Below, in pieces: positions 41,149-49,384 of a stretch of DNA of 64,000 bases. The translations under genes and the position numbers were made by a program. The notes beneath the pieces are model-generated. The model was not told the DNA's origin. It searched no databases and worked only from the letters and a program-made list of their open reading frames with translations. The number at the start of each line of letters is the position of its first letter. Positions within the stretch are counted from its first letter, which is position 1. Source of the DNA: VXRD01 sp965232265 (GTDB lineage: Bacteria; Latescibacterota; UBA2968); contig CBDDPH010000002.1 of assembly GCA_965232265.1 (NCBI GenBank), positions 4,650,001 to 4,714,000 of the forward strand, in the 5' to 3' direction.

Positions 41149-42780
41149 TTAAAACCGCGACTGTTTGCTCTCCATGCTGGTATGCACATCGATCAACACG
41201 GTTTCGCCATCGGCGTTTAGTCGCTGTGCTTCTTGTAGTGCGAGGCGCATTTCGCCCACTTTTTTGACGGTGATGCCCACAGCGCCCATGCCTTCGGCTA
41301 TTTGGGCGTAGTTGCCCTGCATATTGGAAACGCCATAGCGTTCGCGGGCTACGGGAAATCCGCCGGGATATGTCGCCATGCCCCCGTTGTTCAGAAGGAC
41401 GGTTGTAATGGGAATGCCTGCGCGAGCAGATGTTTCAATGTCCAGACCGGACATGCCGAAGGCGCCGTCTCCCATCATGTTGAGACAGAATTTGTCGGGG
41501 TGGGCGAGTTTGGCGCCGATCATCAGCGGGATGCCAAAACCGAGGTGGGTTGTTTTGCCCCAGCCGATGTAGCTGTGGGGTGTGGTTGCGGTGTAAAATG
41601 GCACGATTGAGTCGCGGGGCGCGCCGGCGTCGTGTGTGACAATGCTGTTTTCGCGGTCGAGTGTGTTGTTGATTTCGTTGATGACGCGATAGGGGTTGAG
41701 GGGTTCTTCATTTGAGGTCAGCAGGGGTGTCCAGGTGTCGAGCCATTGTTTTTTTGCCTGTGCGATCTCAGCGGCGACGCGGTCGGAATTTCTGGGTTCG
41801 CCAATTTGTGCTTTTACCTGGTCAATGATTGCCTGCAGGGTGAGTTTGACGTCGCCGATTAGTCCGATATCTACGGCTTCGTCTTTGTTGATGTCATCTG
41901 GGTTATCGGTGTTTTGGATGAGTACTTTGCAGGGGGGGACGGATTGGGCATAAGGCGTGCGGGTTAAACTGGATCCGAGCGCGAGCAATACGTCGCAATT
42001 TTTGAGCCAGTGGTGTACGGGTCCGGTGGTTGCGCCGCTGCCAGCGCCGAGGGCGAGTGGATGGCGTTCGTCAAAGGCCGATTTGCCGGGCATGGTGCAG
42101 AATACGGGTATGCCGGTTAGATCGACGAGTTCTTTTATTTCATCTGTTGCACCGGCAAAGACGACCCCGTGTCCCGCCCAGATTACGGGGTTTTTTGCTG
42201 TGAGTAGTGCTGTGACGGCATCTTTGATGTCTCCGGGCGAGGGCATTTGTTGCGCGCGTTTTGGCGAGTGATAATTTTGTGCGGCGGCGGGTATTTGCTC
42301 TGCGCAGACGTCGGAGGTCATTTCGACCACGACTGGACCCGAAGTGCCATTGCGAAGCGCGTGGAATGCGCGGCGCATTACGGTGCCGACATCTTCTGGT
42401 CGATAGATCGCTTCAACGCGTTTGACCCATCCGCGATAGGTGTGGGTTGCGGAAAAATTGGGACGAACCGCGATTTGACTGAGTCTTACGCCGCCTGGGA
42501 GGACCAGAATTGGGACGTTGTCGGCATAAGCCTGGGCAATGCCACCCATTGCGTTTTCCGCACCGGCTTGTGCCTGTATTGCCACGACGCCGAATCGCTG
42601 CCGGTTGCTGGTGCGGCTAAAGCCGTCTGCGGCCATGACTGCTCCGCGTTCGTGGCGAAATGCGATTGGGCGGATGCTTTCTTTGGCTGCGGCTTCAATT
42701 AACGGATTGCTGGGATAACAGGAGATCCATTCCACGCCTTCTTGTTTCAATATGCGAGCGATATATTCAATGCCGTTCAT
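41149..42780 (-). CDS. Thiamine-diphosphate-dependent enzyme, acetolactate-synthase-like
   Basis: 543 residues of the pyruvate-oxidase/ALS family. The PYR-domain Glu is E44 in FRHERGAVMAADGFSR. The ThDP/Mg motif is GDGAFGMSGLDIE...LLNNGGMA near 435-470. The activation loop lacks ALS-specific residues, and the central domain resembles oxalyl-CoA decarboxylase, benzoylformate decarboxylase and sulfoacetaldehyde acetyltransferase relatives. The reaction is therefore open: decarboxylation or C-S/C-C cleavage of a 2-oxo acid. AAGGAATCTTC precedes the ATG. It is 20 bp downstream of the dienelactone-hydrolase gene on the same strand. Confidence 0.85.
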   Translation of the reverse strand: MNGIEYIARILKQEGVEWISCYPSNPLIEAAAKESIRPIAFRHERGAVMAADGFSRTSNRQRFGVVAIQAQAGAENAMGGIAQAYADNVPILVLPGGVRLSQIAVRPNFSATHTYRGWVKRVEAIYRPEDVGTVMRRAFHALRNGTSGPVVVEMTSDVCAEQIPAAAQNYHSPKRAQQMPSPGDIKDAVTALLTAKNPVIWAGHGVVFAGATDEIKELVDLTGIPVFCTMPGKSAFDERHPLALGAGSGATTGPVHHWLKNCDVLLALGSSLTRTPYAQSVPPCKVLIQNTDNPDDINKDEAVDIGLIGDVKLTLQAIIDQVKAQIGEPRNSDRVAAEIAQAKKQWLDTWTPLLTSNEEPLNPYRVINEINNTLDRENSIVTHDAGAPRDSIVPFYTATTPHSYIGWGKTTHLGFGIPLMIGAKLAHPDKFCLNMMGDGAFGMSGLDIETSARAGIPITTVLLNNGGMATYPGGFPVARERYGVSNMQGNYAQIAEGMGAVGITVKKVGEMRLALQEAQRLNADGETVLIDVHTSMESKQSRF

Positions 42781-42800
42781 GAAGATTCCTTGATAAGAAA

Positions 42801-43688
42801 TTATTCTTTTAATGTCTCATTAAAAAAGTCAATCGTGCGTTGCCATGCCAATTTTGCAGCGGCTTCGTCATAGCGCGGCGTTGTGTCGTTGTGAAATCCG
42901 TGGTTGGCGTTTTCGTATATATGAGCCGTGTAATTCACGCCTGCTTCTTTGAGCGCGGCTTCATAAGCGGGCCAGCCCCGGTTGATGCGCCTGTCCAGTT
43001 CGGCATAGTGGATGAGTAAGGCACCTTTTATTTTTGGCACGTCTTCGGCAGCGGGTTGGCGGCCGTAAAAGGGGACTGCGGCGGAGATGATGTCGGGGAT
43101 GCGTACGGCAAGGGTGTTCGACATACCGCCGCCAAAGCAGAAGCCCACGACGCCGACTTTGCCGGTGCATTTTTCGTGTGTGTGTAAATAACGCGCAGAG
43201 GCGATAAAATCTTCTGTCATTTTATTGCGATCTATCTCGCGTTGCATGAGTCGCCCTTCGTCATCTGTGCCGGGATATCCGCCGAGGGGGGCGAGCGCGT
43301 CGGGGGCAAGAGCCAGAAAGCCGGCCGTTGCCGTGCGCCGGGCAACGTCTTCTATGTAGGGATTTAGGCCGCGATTTTCGTGGATGACAACGACGCCGGG
43401 TACTTTGCCTGCTGCCCCTGCTGGGGCGACGAGGTATCCGCGGGTTTTTTCGTGTCCTTCGGGTGACGGGTATTCTATGTATTCGGCACTGATGCGCTCG
43501 TCGTCTGTGGCGATTTGCTGTGCAAGCGCGTAATCGGGCTTCAGGCTGTCTAACAGCGCGGCAGCGGTTACGCCGCCGACTGCGAATTTTGCAGCGCGGT
43601 TTAAGAAGCCTCGCCGGTCTGTTTGTCCGTGGACATATTCATCGTAGAGGTCGAGGAGTTCTTGGTCAAAGTCAGTTGCGGATTTCAT
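42801..43688 (-). CDS. Dienelactone-hydrolase family protein with Tat signal
   Basis: 295 residues from ATG 43688 (AAAGGAATTTATT upstream). A twin-arginine signal is visible at 25-31 (RRGFLNR) followed by AVGGVTAAALL. The alpha/beta-hydrolase triad is intact: C185 in GFCFGGG, D233 in ELDRR and H264 in NANHGFH. Such carboxymethylenebutenolidase-like proteins hydrolyse lactones or esters. The export signal with an upstream 24-residue extension is unusual for DLH. Confidence 0.88.
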   Translation of the reverse strand: MKSATDFDQELLDLYDEYVHGQTDRRGFLNRAAKFAVGGVTAAALLDSLKPDYALAQQIATDDERISAEYIEYPSPEGHEKTRGYLVAPAGAAGKVPGVVVIHENRGLNPYIEDVARRTATAGFLALAPDALAPLGGYPGTDDEGRLMQREIDRNKMTEDFIASARYLHTHEKCTGKVGVVGFCFGGGMSNTLAVRIPDIISAAVPFYGRQPAAEDVPKIKGALLIHYAELDRRINRGWPAYEAALKEAGVNYTAHIYENANHGFHNDTTPRYDEAAAKLAWQRTIDFFNETLKE

Positions 43689-43728
43689 AATAAATTCCTT
43701 TCTGTGATTATACAACGCCAATGGTTTT

Positions 43729-43968
43729 TCAGGTTGCGGGCATTAATAATTCGGCGACGTTTTTACCTATTGTTGGAGGTGGTAAGTCCCTGTTTTCTCG
43801 ATAGGCTATTTCTAACCACTCATCAACAATTTGGCATAACGCCCGGTAAACTTCGACTTCATTATCGCCGTGACAACACGGACCAATAATGCTCGGACAA
43901 TAACCAATGAAACATTGGTCTTCGTCCGACCATTCGACAATTTTGATGTACTGAGCACTGTCGGTCAT
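43729..43968 (-). CDS. hicB: HicB-family antitoxin, orphan
   Basis: 79 residues from ATG 43968. The RNase-H-like HicB fold is seen in AQYIKIVEWSDEDQCFIGYC, then PCCHGDNEVEVYRALCQIVD and LPPPTIGKN. The upstream toxin gene is reduced to a 25-codon stub in the same frame, so a hicA-hicB fusion frame is open from 44043. Without a toxin partner the antitoxin is either a leftover or a stand-alone regulator. Confidence 0.85.
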   Translation of the reverse strand: MTDSAQYIKIVEWSDEDQCFIGYCPSIIGPCCHGDNEVEVYRALCQIVDEWLEIAYRENRDLPPPTIGKNVAELLMPAT

Positions 43969-44043
43969 CGTTGAGATTCCACCTCGATTGATGAATCCGG
44001 CCCTTTCCAAATCACTGATTAACGCTCTTATCTTTCGTGGCAT
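43969..44043 (-). pseudogene. hicA toxin stub, internally deleted
   Basis: Codes for MPRKIRALISDLERAGFINR-GG, the N-terminus of a HicA toxin (normally about 60-80 residues, continuing with KGSHRNF and the catalytic His). The frame then passes straight into the hicB leader ISTM. The catalytic-His region has been deleted with no frame break. Starts 3 bp after the upstream PhyH stop. Confidence 0.75.
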
Positions 44044-44046
44044 AGT

Positions 44047-44820
44047 TTATCCAACGGTCTTGCGTACACCATCCCACTCGCGCCATATATCGGTGAAGGC
44101 ATCTACTCCAATTTCGTCGATTTGTGTGTGTTTGGTTCTGAAGATTACGGCGTATCGAATGTCTGGCGAGGTGTTGGGGCAGCCGGTGTGTACCATGGCG
44201 TGATGGGCAAAAATTACGTCTCCCGCTTCGCCAGTTACAAATACTGGACCTTCGGGTAGTTCGACATGGGGCATGTGGTCATTCAGGATCTGATGCCCGT
44301 GTTTTTTGAAGTAGTTTTCGAAGAAGTGATGCGATTTGGGCCAGACAGTAAAGTTGCCGCCGTTGGGAACGGGGACATCGTCGAGATATACGACCGCGAA
44401 GGATGTAAAATTGCGGTTATAAGTTCCGTTTTCGCGCAACCCGCGCAACCGATCGCCTACGGCTTTAATGCCGTCCAGGTGCCCGCCACTTCTGCCCCAT
44501 CCAATTTTTTCCGTTAAAGTATCTGTCGGAAGACTGCCTGGTGGGCGCGGGAAATTGAGCTTGATACCCCCTGTCTGACTGCGCTGCAAATTGCCTTCTC
44601 CCAATGCGGATTCGAGCAGAGAGAAGGCGGGTGTTTCGTTGAACAGGTCCGTAATGACGGGTGTGGCGTTAATTTCGGGAAATGGGTTGGTATTTCCTTT
44701 GCCTATTTCGGCATTGATCGCCTGCCGTGCGGCATCTACCATCACGCGGGGCACAGCACCCGAGACTTTGAGATAGCCCTCTTCGTAAAAGAAGCGCTTT
44801 TGGCTTTCGGTTAGTTCCAT
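44047..44820 (-). CDS. PhyH-family Fe(II)/2-oxoglutarate dioxygenase
   Basis: 257 residues from ATG 44820 behind GAGGAGAACGCA. Longer starts are rejected. The iron ligands are HLD in GRSGGHLDGIKAVGDR (about residue 120) and the distal His in HHAMVHTGCPN. The GGNFTVWPKSHHFF loop is present. It is separated from its divergent PhyH neighbour by about 235 bp that contain no clear feature. Substrate unknown. Confidence 0.87.
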   Translation of the reverse strand: MELTESQKRFFYEEGYLKVSGAVPRVMVDAARQAINAEIGKGNTNPFPEINATPVITDLFNETPAFSLLESALGEGNLQRSQTGGIKLNFPRPPGSLPTDTLTEKIGWGRSGGHLDGIKAVGDRLRGLRENGTYNRNFTSFAVVYLDDVPVPNGGNFTVWPKSHHFFENYFKKHGHQILNDHMPHVELPEGPVFVTGEAGDVIFAHHAMVHTGCPNTSPDIRYAVIFRTKHTQIDEIGVDAFTDIWREWDGVRKTVG

Positions 44821-45055
44821 TGCGTTCTCCTCAGGTTCGCGTTTCAATTTCACTTTGTCCAAAATTATACCAGTTTTTAAAAAAAGCAACATTTTTACCA
44901 TTGGGACGGCACAGAGGCTGTCCCCTTCGCTAATACCTCTTGATAATTTTTTTGTTTCATGCCAAATTTCTTTTGCTCGAGGAAATGGGAAGTGGGAAAA
45001 AGCAGATTTATCACCTTAAAATTGCCCCAATTGGCACGGGGCGAAAGGAATGAAG

Positions 45056-46222
45056 ATGTCCAGTTCTCAATCAGTTTATCGCGCTTCGGCTTTTGCCGAT
45101 TTCAAGCCTGAGCTTTCGGCGCCCGGGGCTACGCCAGAGCGATTGGCGCATCTGGAGGAGCACGGTTTTGTCATTATCAACGATTTTGTCGATAATCCCT
45201 GGATTCCCGTTCTCCGCGAGGCGGGTCGCCGCGTGACCGAGGCGTGCGCGCCAGAGAATGGGTACGATAAGATCGATTGTTCGAAGGGCTATGTACACCG
45301 CACGGGCAATGATGAGCCGTGGGCGATTCGGGGGCTTATCCATCCGGCTTTTGGGGAGCCGTGTTTTGCCGAGTTCCACGGTTCGCCAGATTTTCTGAGT
45401 TTCGTTCATTCGTGGTGTGACGGGCTGGCACCAGAAGATATGGTGCTGGGTGGTTTGTTGCTGTGGTGCAATCCCCGGCAGAAAGAGAATAAGCTGAGTT
45501 GGCACCGGGATGTGACGTGGTGGGGCACGGGGGAGCGCTATTTTGCACAGCGGGATGAGCGGGGTAGTGATCCAGAGGCGTATTCCGAGGAGGTCGAGAG
45601 GAAGCGCTGGAAAGAGATCCGCGCAAATAATGCGAAGTCTCTTAAAGAGCGAAATGGTGTGAGTATGTTTTTGGCATTGGCGGATGATGAGTGCCACGAA
45701 CTCATACCGGGGAGTCACAATCGGTGGCGTACGCCGTTTGAGCACGATGTGCTTTTGCCGAAGGCGATGAAGGAACAGGGGGTGCCGCATACGCCGAGTT
45801 GGAATGGCGAGGATCCATTGCCGGGGCAGGTGGCGATCCGGCTCAAGGCCGGAGAAGCGCTTATCCGCAATGGGACGACGATCCATACGGGGCACACGGT
45901 TCCCGGTCGCGAGCGCAATACGTTGTCGATTGGTTGGTCGAAGTGGTCGGGTCCATCTGACGAGGAGCCATCTGTGAGCGATGTGCGGCATGCCTGGCAG
46001 CTCGATCCCGCTGTGCGAGAAGCACTGCCACACGAGTGGATGAAGACGGCGTGGGATCGCTGGGCCGCGAGAACGAAACTCGGGGATACGCTCGAGGATC
46101 GGTATCCGGGTTTTGATATTAAGCGCGTCAAAGCTGGCGAGGTGGTCGGTTGGCGCGGTGAACTGGAGCGGCAAGCGGCGGCGGCTGGCGAGGCGTGGGC
46201 GCGTTTCCAGACTTTGTCGTGA
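45056..46222 (+). CDS. PhyH-family dioxygenase, large form
   Basis: 388 residues, the only + strand gene in the right-hand region. The iron ligands are HRD in LSWHRDVTWWG and the distal His in NGTTIHTGHT. ELIPGSHNRW is the family loop, and RNTLSIGWSKW carries the 2-oxoglutarate-binding Arg. ATG 45056 is preferred to 45050 for its 8-base distance from GAAAGGA. Charged insertions (about 165-205) and a C-terminal extension distinguish it from the shorter paralogues. Confidence 0.87.
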   Translation: MSSSQSVYRASAFADFKPELSAPGATPERLAHLEEHGFVIINDFVDNPWIPVLREAGRRVTEACAPENGYDKIDCSKGYVHRTGNDEPWAIRGLIHPAFGEPCFAEFHGSPDFLSFVHSWCDGLAPEDMVLGGLLLWCNPRQKENKLSWHRDVTWWGTGERYFAQRDERGSDPEAYSEEVERKRWKEIRANNAKSLKERNGVSMFLALADDECHELIPGSHNRWRTPFEHDVLLPKAMKEQGVPHTPSWNGEDPLPGQVAIRLKAGEALIRNGTTIHTGHTVPGRERNTLSIGWSKWSGPSDEEPSVSDVRHAWQLDPAVREALPHEWMKTAWDRWAARTKLGDTLEDRYPGFDIKRVKAGEVVGWRGELERQAAAAGEAWARFQTLS

Positions 46223-46241
46223 AGATTGTGCGATAGCAAGA

Positions 46242-46277
46242 AGCCCCCGGTGCTATTATAGCGTCGGGGGCTTTTTT
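46242..46277 (+). terminator. Terminator of the + strand PhyH gene
   Basis: AGCCCCCG and CGGGGGCT enclose a 14-base loop and are followed by six T (46272-46277). Confidence 0.9.
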
Positions 46278-46293
46278 GTGGATGGGATGTCTG

Positions 46294-47847
46294 TCAGGAT
46301 GTGTAAATATTCTCCATCTGATAGGCGTCGAGAGACAGGAGTTCGCTGTCCTGTCCCTGTGAGCGCAGGGAGACGCCCGTGCTGTCTTCGCGCCCGGGAT
46401 AGACGCGCAATGCCACGCATTGTTTGCCGTTTACAAATACTTCTACGACGCTTTTATCGACAAATACACGCAATTTTAAGGTTTCGTCCGGCTCGATATG
46501 GACCGAACCGGTTTCTGGCGCGCGGGTGCGCACGTCGGGTAAGATGGAGGAACACGATGAGTCGATTGTGATCAGGCTCTTCTGTGTGTTGCGTGCTCGA
46601 TTTCTGAGCCCGCGATCTTTGAAGAACATGATGCGCGTGACTTCTTCTTTGTTGGGTGACCGCAATACGTCCATTTCGACCATGGGCGCGTTTTTGGTAT
46701 CGATTTCAGCGACTATTTCCATTGCATTGCCCTGAATATTGTCGAGGACGATCTCGCTATTGGCAGCGAGTGTCATACGTTCTACGTGCTGGTGGTCGCG
46801 GCGCAGGGATTCTATGTCGCCCGCTGGTTCTATGCGTATATCCTCTTCGCCGATGAGGGTCATTTTGCGGGGCAAGGTCATGATCTGGTTCCAATTCTCT
46901 GTCGGCTTGCCCGGGTTCATGTTGAAAATGACGATGATATTGCCATTGCCATCCGGGGTTGCCGAAGGCGCGTGTACACCACAGGGTGCAGAGGGTCCGA
47001 AATTGCATTTGTCATGCGCCGTCACCACAAATTTGTCGCGTTCTTTGTCGTAGTCGCCCAGCAGATATTGTCCTCCGCTTATGTGGCTGTAAAAGAGCAA
47101 GATATGGCGATCGCCAATGGGCCAGAAGTAGGGGCAGGCGCCGTCGTCGCCAACGATTGTGAAGAGGTCGTCTTCGACAAAGGGATGTAAATACGTCCAG
47201 TTCGCCAGGTCGGGTGAGCGGAGCAAGAAGTTCGCGCGTTTGGGCTTGCCGCCCGGTCCGGGCAGGGTGCCGCCCGAGAGGGAGTAATAAAAATCGTCCT
47301 TTTTCCAGATGCACGGATCAAATACCCGATAGGGCGGTGTGGAGCCATCGGGGTTTTGCATGGGGATGACGGCTTGCCCGGTTACTTTTTCCCAGTTTAA
47401 TAATAGGGGATCGCTGGATACGGCGACCATGTTGCCTACCATGGTGCCGTGATACATGGCGATGACGCGGTCGTCTTCCACGAGTGTTGAGCCGGAAAAA
47501 CAGCAGCGTTCGGGATTGGGATAGATCGCATAAGGCAGGTCTTCCCAGTGGATTAAGTCGTCGCTGATGGCGTGTCCCCAGTGCTGGCGTGGGTCTTCGG
47601 GGGGATATGCTTGGTAAAACAGATGCCATCGCTCCTGCCAGAAGCAAATGCCATTGGGGTCGTTGAGTGTGTGTTCCGGATTGACGTAGTGATAGATGGG
47701 TCTGTGGGGGTCGCCTTCATACCCTTTTCGCGCTTCGTTCATCCGCTGCAATAGCGGATTTGTGGCGAGGGCTTCGCGCTGTTCCTCGAGTGTGTTTGGA
47801 AATGTGTAGTGCGGTACGAGTGATGTGTAATCTGGCGTGTCGCTCAT
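46294..47847 (-). CDS. GH32-like glycoside hydrolase with altered acid/base motif
   Basis: 517 residues from ATG 47847 (AAAGGACAAAGCACC). An upstream extension to 48663 overlaps the fucosidase and is not real. The five-bladed propeller begins with HTLNDPNGICFW, whose D63 matches the GH32 nucleophile. The transition-state RDP motif is VFDP (175-178). The expected EC(P) motif reads GACPYF (236-241), so the acid/base Glu is replaced by Ala. A C-terminal beta-sandwich contains LRVFVDKSVVEVFVNGKQCV. No signal peptide. Predicted to bind or cleave fructosides or related sugars, but activity may differ from classical invertases. Confidence 0.85.
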   Translation of the reverse strand: MSDTPDYTSLVPHYTFPNTLEEQREALATNPLLQRMNEARKGYEGDPHRPIYHYVNPEHTLNDPNGICFWQERWHLFYQAYPPEDPRQHWGHAISDDLIHWEDLPYAIYPNPERCCFSGSTLVEDDRVIAMYHGTMVGNMVAVSSDPLLLNWEKVTGQAVIPMQNPDGSTPPYRVFDPCIWKKDDFYYSLSGGTLPGPGGKPKRANFLLRSPDLANWTYLHPFVEDDLFTIVGDDGACPYFWPIGDRHILLFYSHISGGQYLLGDYDKERDKFVVTAHDKCNFGPSAPCGVHAPSATPDGNGNIIVIFNMNPGKPTENWNQIMTLPRKMTLIGEEDIRIEPAGDIESLRRDHQHVERMTLAANSEIVLDNIQGNAMEIVAEIDTKNAPMVEMDVLRSPNKEEVTRIMFFKDRGLRNRARNTQKSLITIDSSCSSILPDVRTRAPETGSVHIEPDETLKLRVFVDKSVVEVFVNGKQCVALRVYPGREDSTGVSLRSQGQDSELLSLDAYQMENIYTS

Positions 47848-47906
47848 GGTGCTTTGTCCTTTCTGTTTTAGGGAATCCGCCTGTCTTCCAGTAACGGGGC
47901 TTGCCC

Positions 47907-49316
47907 CTATTTTGGCGTGATTTTCAGGACGAGCGCGTGGTCGCACGGTTTTTCTGCGGGCAATTGGACTCTTAGTCCGCGCATTGTTTGCGACCATTTT
48001 AACGATCCCGCGCCCAATAGTTCGACTTTGTCGATTGGTTTGGTTAGCAGACGCAGGGAAGAGCCGAGCGATTGGATCGTTACTTCGTCTTTTTCGGGTA
48101 TTGCCAATACGGTTGCGTATAGGATGTCCCCTCGCGTGGTGAAGCGGATGTCGCGTTCGCCAAACATCTGTCGCTTTGTGTCGGTGAATGAACCGGTTGC
48201 GACTTCTGTGGGGCCTTCGCCAAATACTTTCCAGGGGCGCGAGTCGTAGATCGCTTCGCCGTTTACGGTGAGCCATTTGCCAATTGCGAGCAAGAGTGCC
48301 TCTTCTTCTTCGGGGATGGTGCCATCGGCACGGGGGCCCACGTTGAGCAAGAGCGCGCCGTTTTTGCTCACGATATCTACCAGGTCGCCGATGAGTTGCG
48401 AGGCACTTTTGTATCCCCGTTCTTCTTCGATATATCCCCAAGATTTTCTCGCCACACAGGTGTCGGTTTGCCAGAAGAGGGGGTTGATGTCGTCTAATTG
48501 CCCGCGCTCTATGTCGTAAACCGCGGCTTCTGGGGGAAAGGTATCGTGTTTGTAATTGATTGCGACGCCGCGATCCCATTCGGCGCCGCGGTTGTAATAG
48601 TAGGCTGCAAAACGCTGTACGTAAGACGCGAAAGCGGGTTCTTGTATCCACCAGTCGAACCACACGATTTGCGGGTGGTATTTATCCACGAGTTCACAGG
48701 TGCGCGCGAGCCAGTCGTCTAAAAATTCTTCGTTGGGTTGGCTGTCTCTCGGTTGCGCGGGTCCGTATAAGCCCGCGTATTGTCCGTCCTGTACGTCGGA
48801 ATCAAATTGCATCCCGCCGTCCATGAACCACCAGTGTTCTGCGCGGTGCGTGGATAATCCGAATATCAGCCATTGTTTGCGTACGGCTTCGGCGAGTTCG
48901 CCAATGAGGTCGCGTTTTGGTCCCATTTTGCTCGCGCACCAGTCCGACAGGTCGGTGTCGTACATGGCAAATCCATCGTGATGCTCGGCTACGGGGACGA
49001 CAAAGCGGGCACCCGCTTTGCGGAATAAGTCTGCCCAGTGGTCGGGGTCGTATTTTTCGGCTTTGAACATGGGGATGAAGTCTTTGTATCCAAATTTGCT
49101 GTGTTCGCCGTATGTCGCTTTGTGATGCGCGAATTCTCTGGTGCCTTGTTGATACATGTTGCGGGGGTACCATTCGCTTCCATAAGCGGGGACCGCATAC
49201 ACGCCCCAGTGGATGAAGATGCCAAATTTGTCGTTCTGATACCAGTCGGGAACGCGATAATTTGAGAGTGAGCCCCAGTTCGGTTTAAAAGGGCCTTCGG
49301 GTAGTTGTATTGCCAT
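47907..49316 (-). CDS. GH29 alpha-L-fucosidase-like hydrolase
   Basis: 469 residues, no signal peptide. Signatures are KFGIFIHWGVYAVPAYGSEW (30-49), PVAEHHDGFAMYDT (His pair 112-113) and IVWFDWWIQEP with D221 as the likely nucleophile. A C-terminal beta-domain (about 380-469) is present, unlike the short GH29 at 29776. AAGGAGAAACC precedes the ATG. Follows the enolase-superfamily gene and precedes the GH32-like gene in transcription order. Confidence 0.9.
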   Translation of the reverse strand: MAIQLPEGPFKPNWGSLSNYRVPDWYQNDKFGIFIHWGVYAVPAYGSEWYPRNMYQQGTREFAHHKATYGEHSKFGYKDFIPMFKAEKYDPDHWADLFRKAGARFVVPVAEHHDGFAMYDTDLSDWCASKMGPKRDLIGELAEAVRKQWLIFGLSTHRAEHWWFMDGGMQFDSDVQDGQYAGLYGPAQPRDSQPNEEFLDDWLARTCELVDKYHPQIVWFDWWIQEPAFASYVQRFAAYYYNRGAEWDRGVAINYKHDTFPPEAAVYDIERGQLDDINPLFWQTDTCVARKSWGYIEEERGYKSASQLIGDLVDIVSKNGALLLNVGPRADGTIPEEEEALLLAIGKWLTVNGEAIYDSRPWKVFGEGPTEVATGSFTDTKRQMFGERDIRFTTRGDILYATVLAIPEKDEVTIQSLGSSLRLLTKPIDKVELLGAGSLKWSQTMRGLRVQLPAEKPCDHALVLKITPK

Positions 49317-49384
49317 GGTTTCTCCTTAAAAAAAATAAAATTATCCGCAGATGACGCAGATGGATTTTCACCTCTCACCGCCTT

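Noticed and set aside
44821..45055. Possible gene or RNA in the gap between divergent PhyH genes
   Set aside because: Nothing beyond AT-rich promoter-like sequence could be recognised.
47848..48663. 5' extension of the GH32-like gene
   Set aside because: It overlaps the GH29 gene out of frame and is Arg-rich shadow sequence. ATG 47847 has a proper ribosome-binding site.
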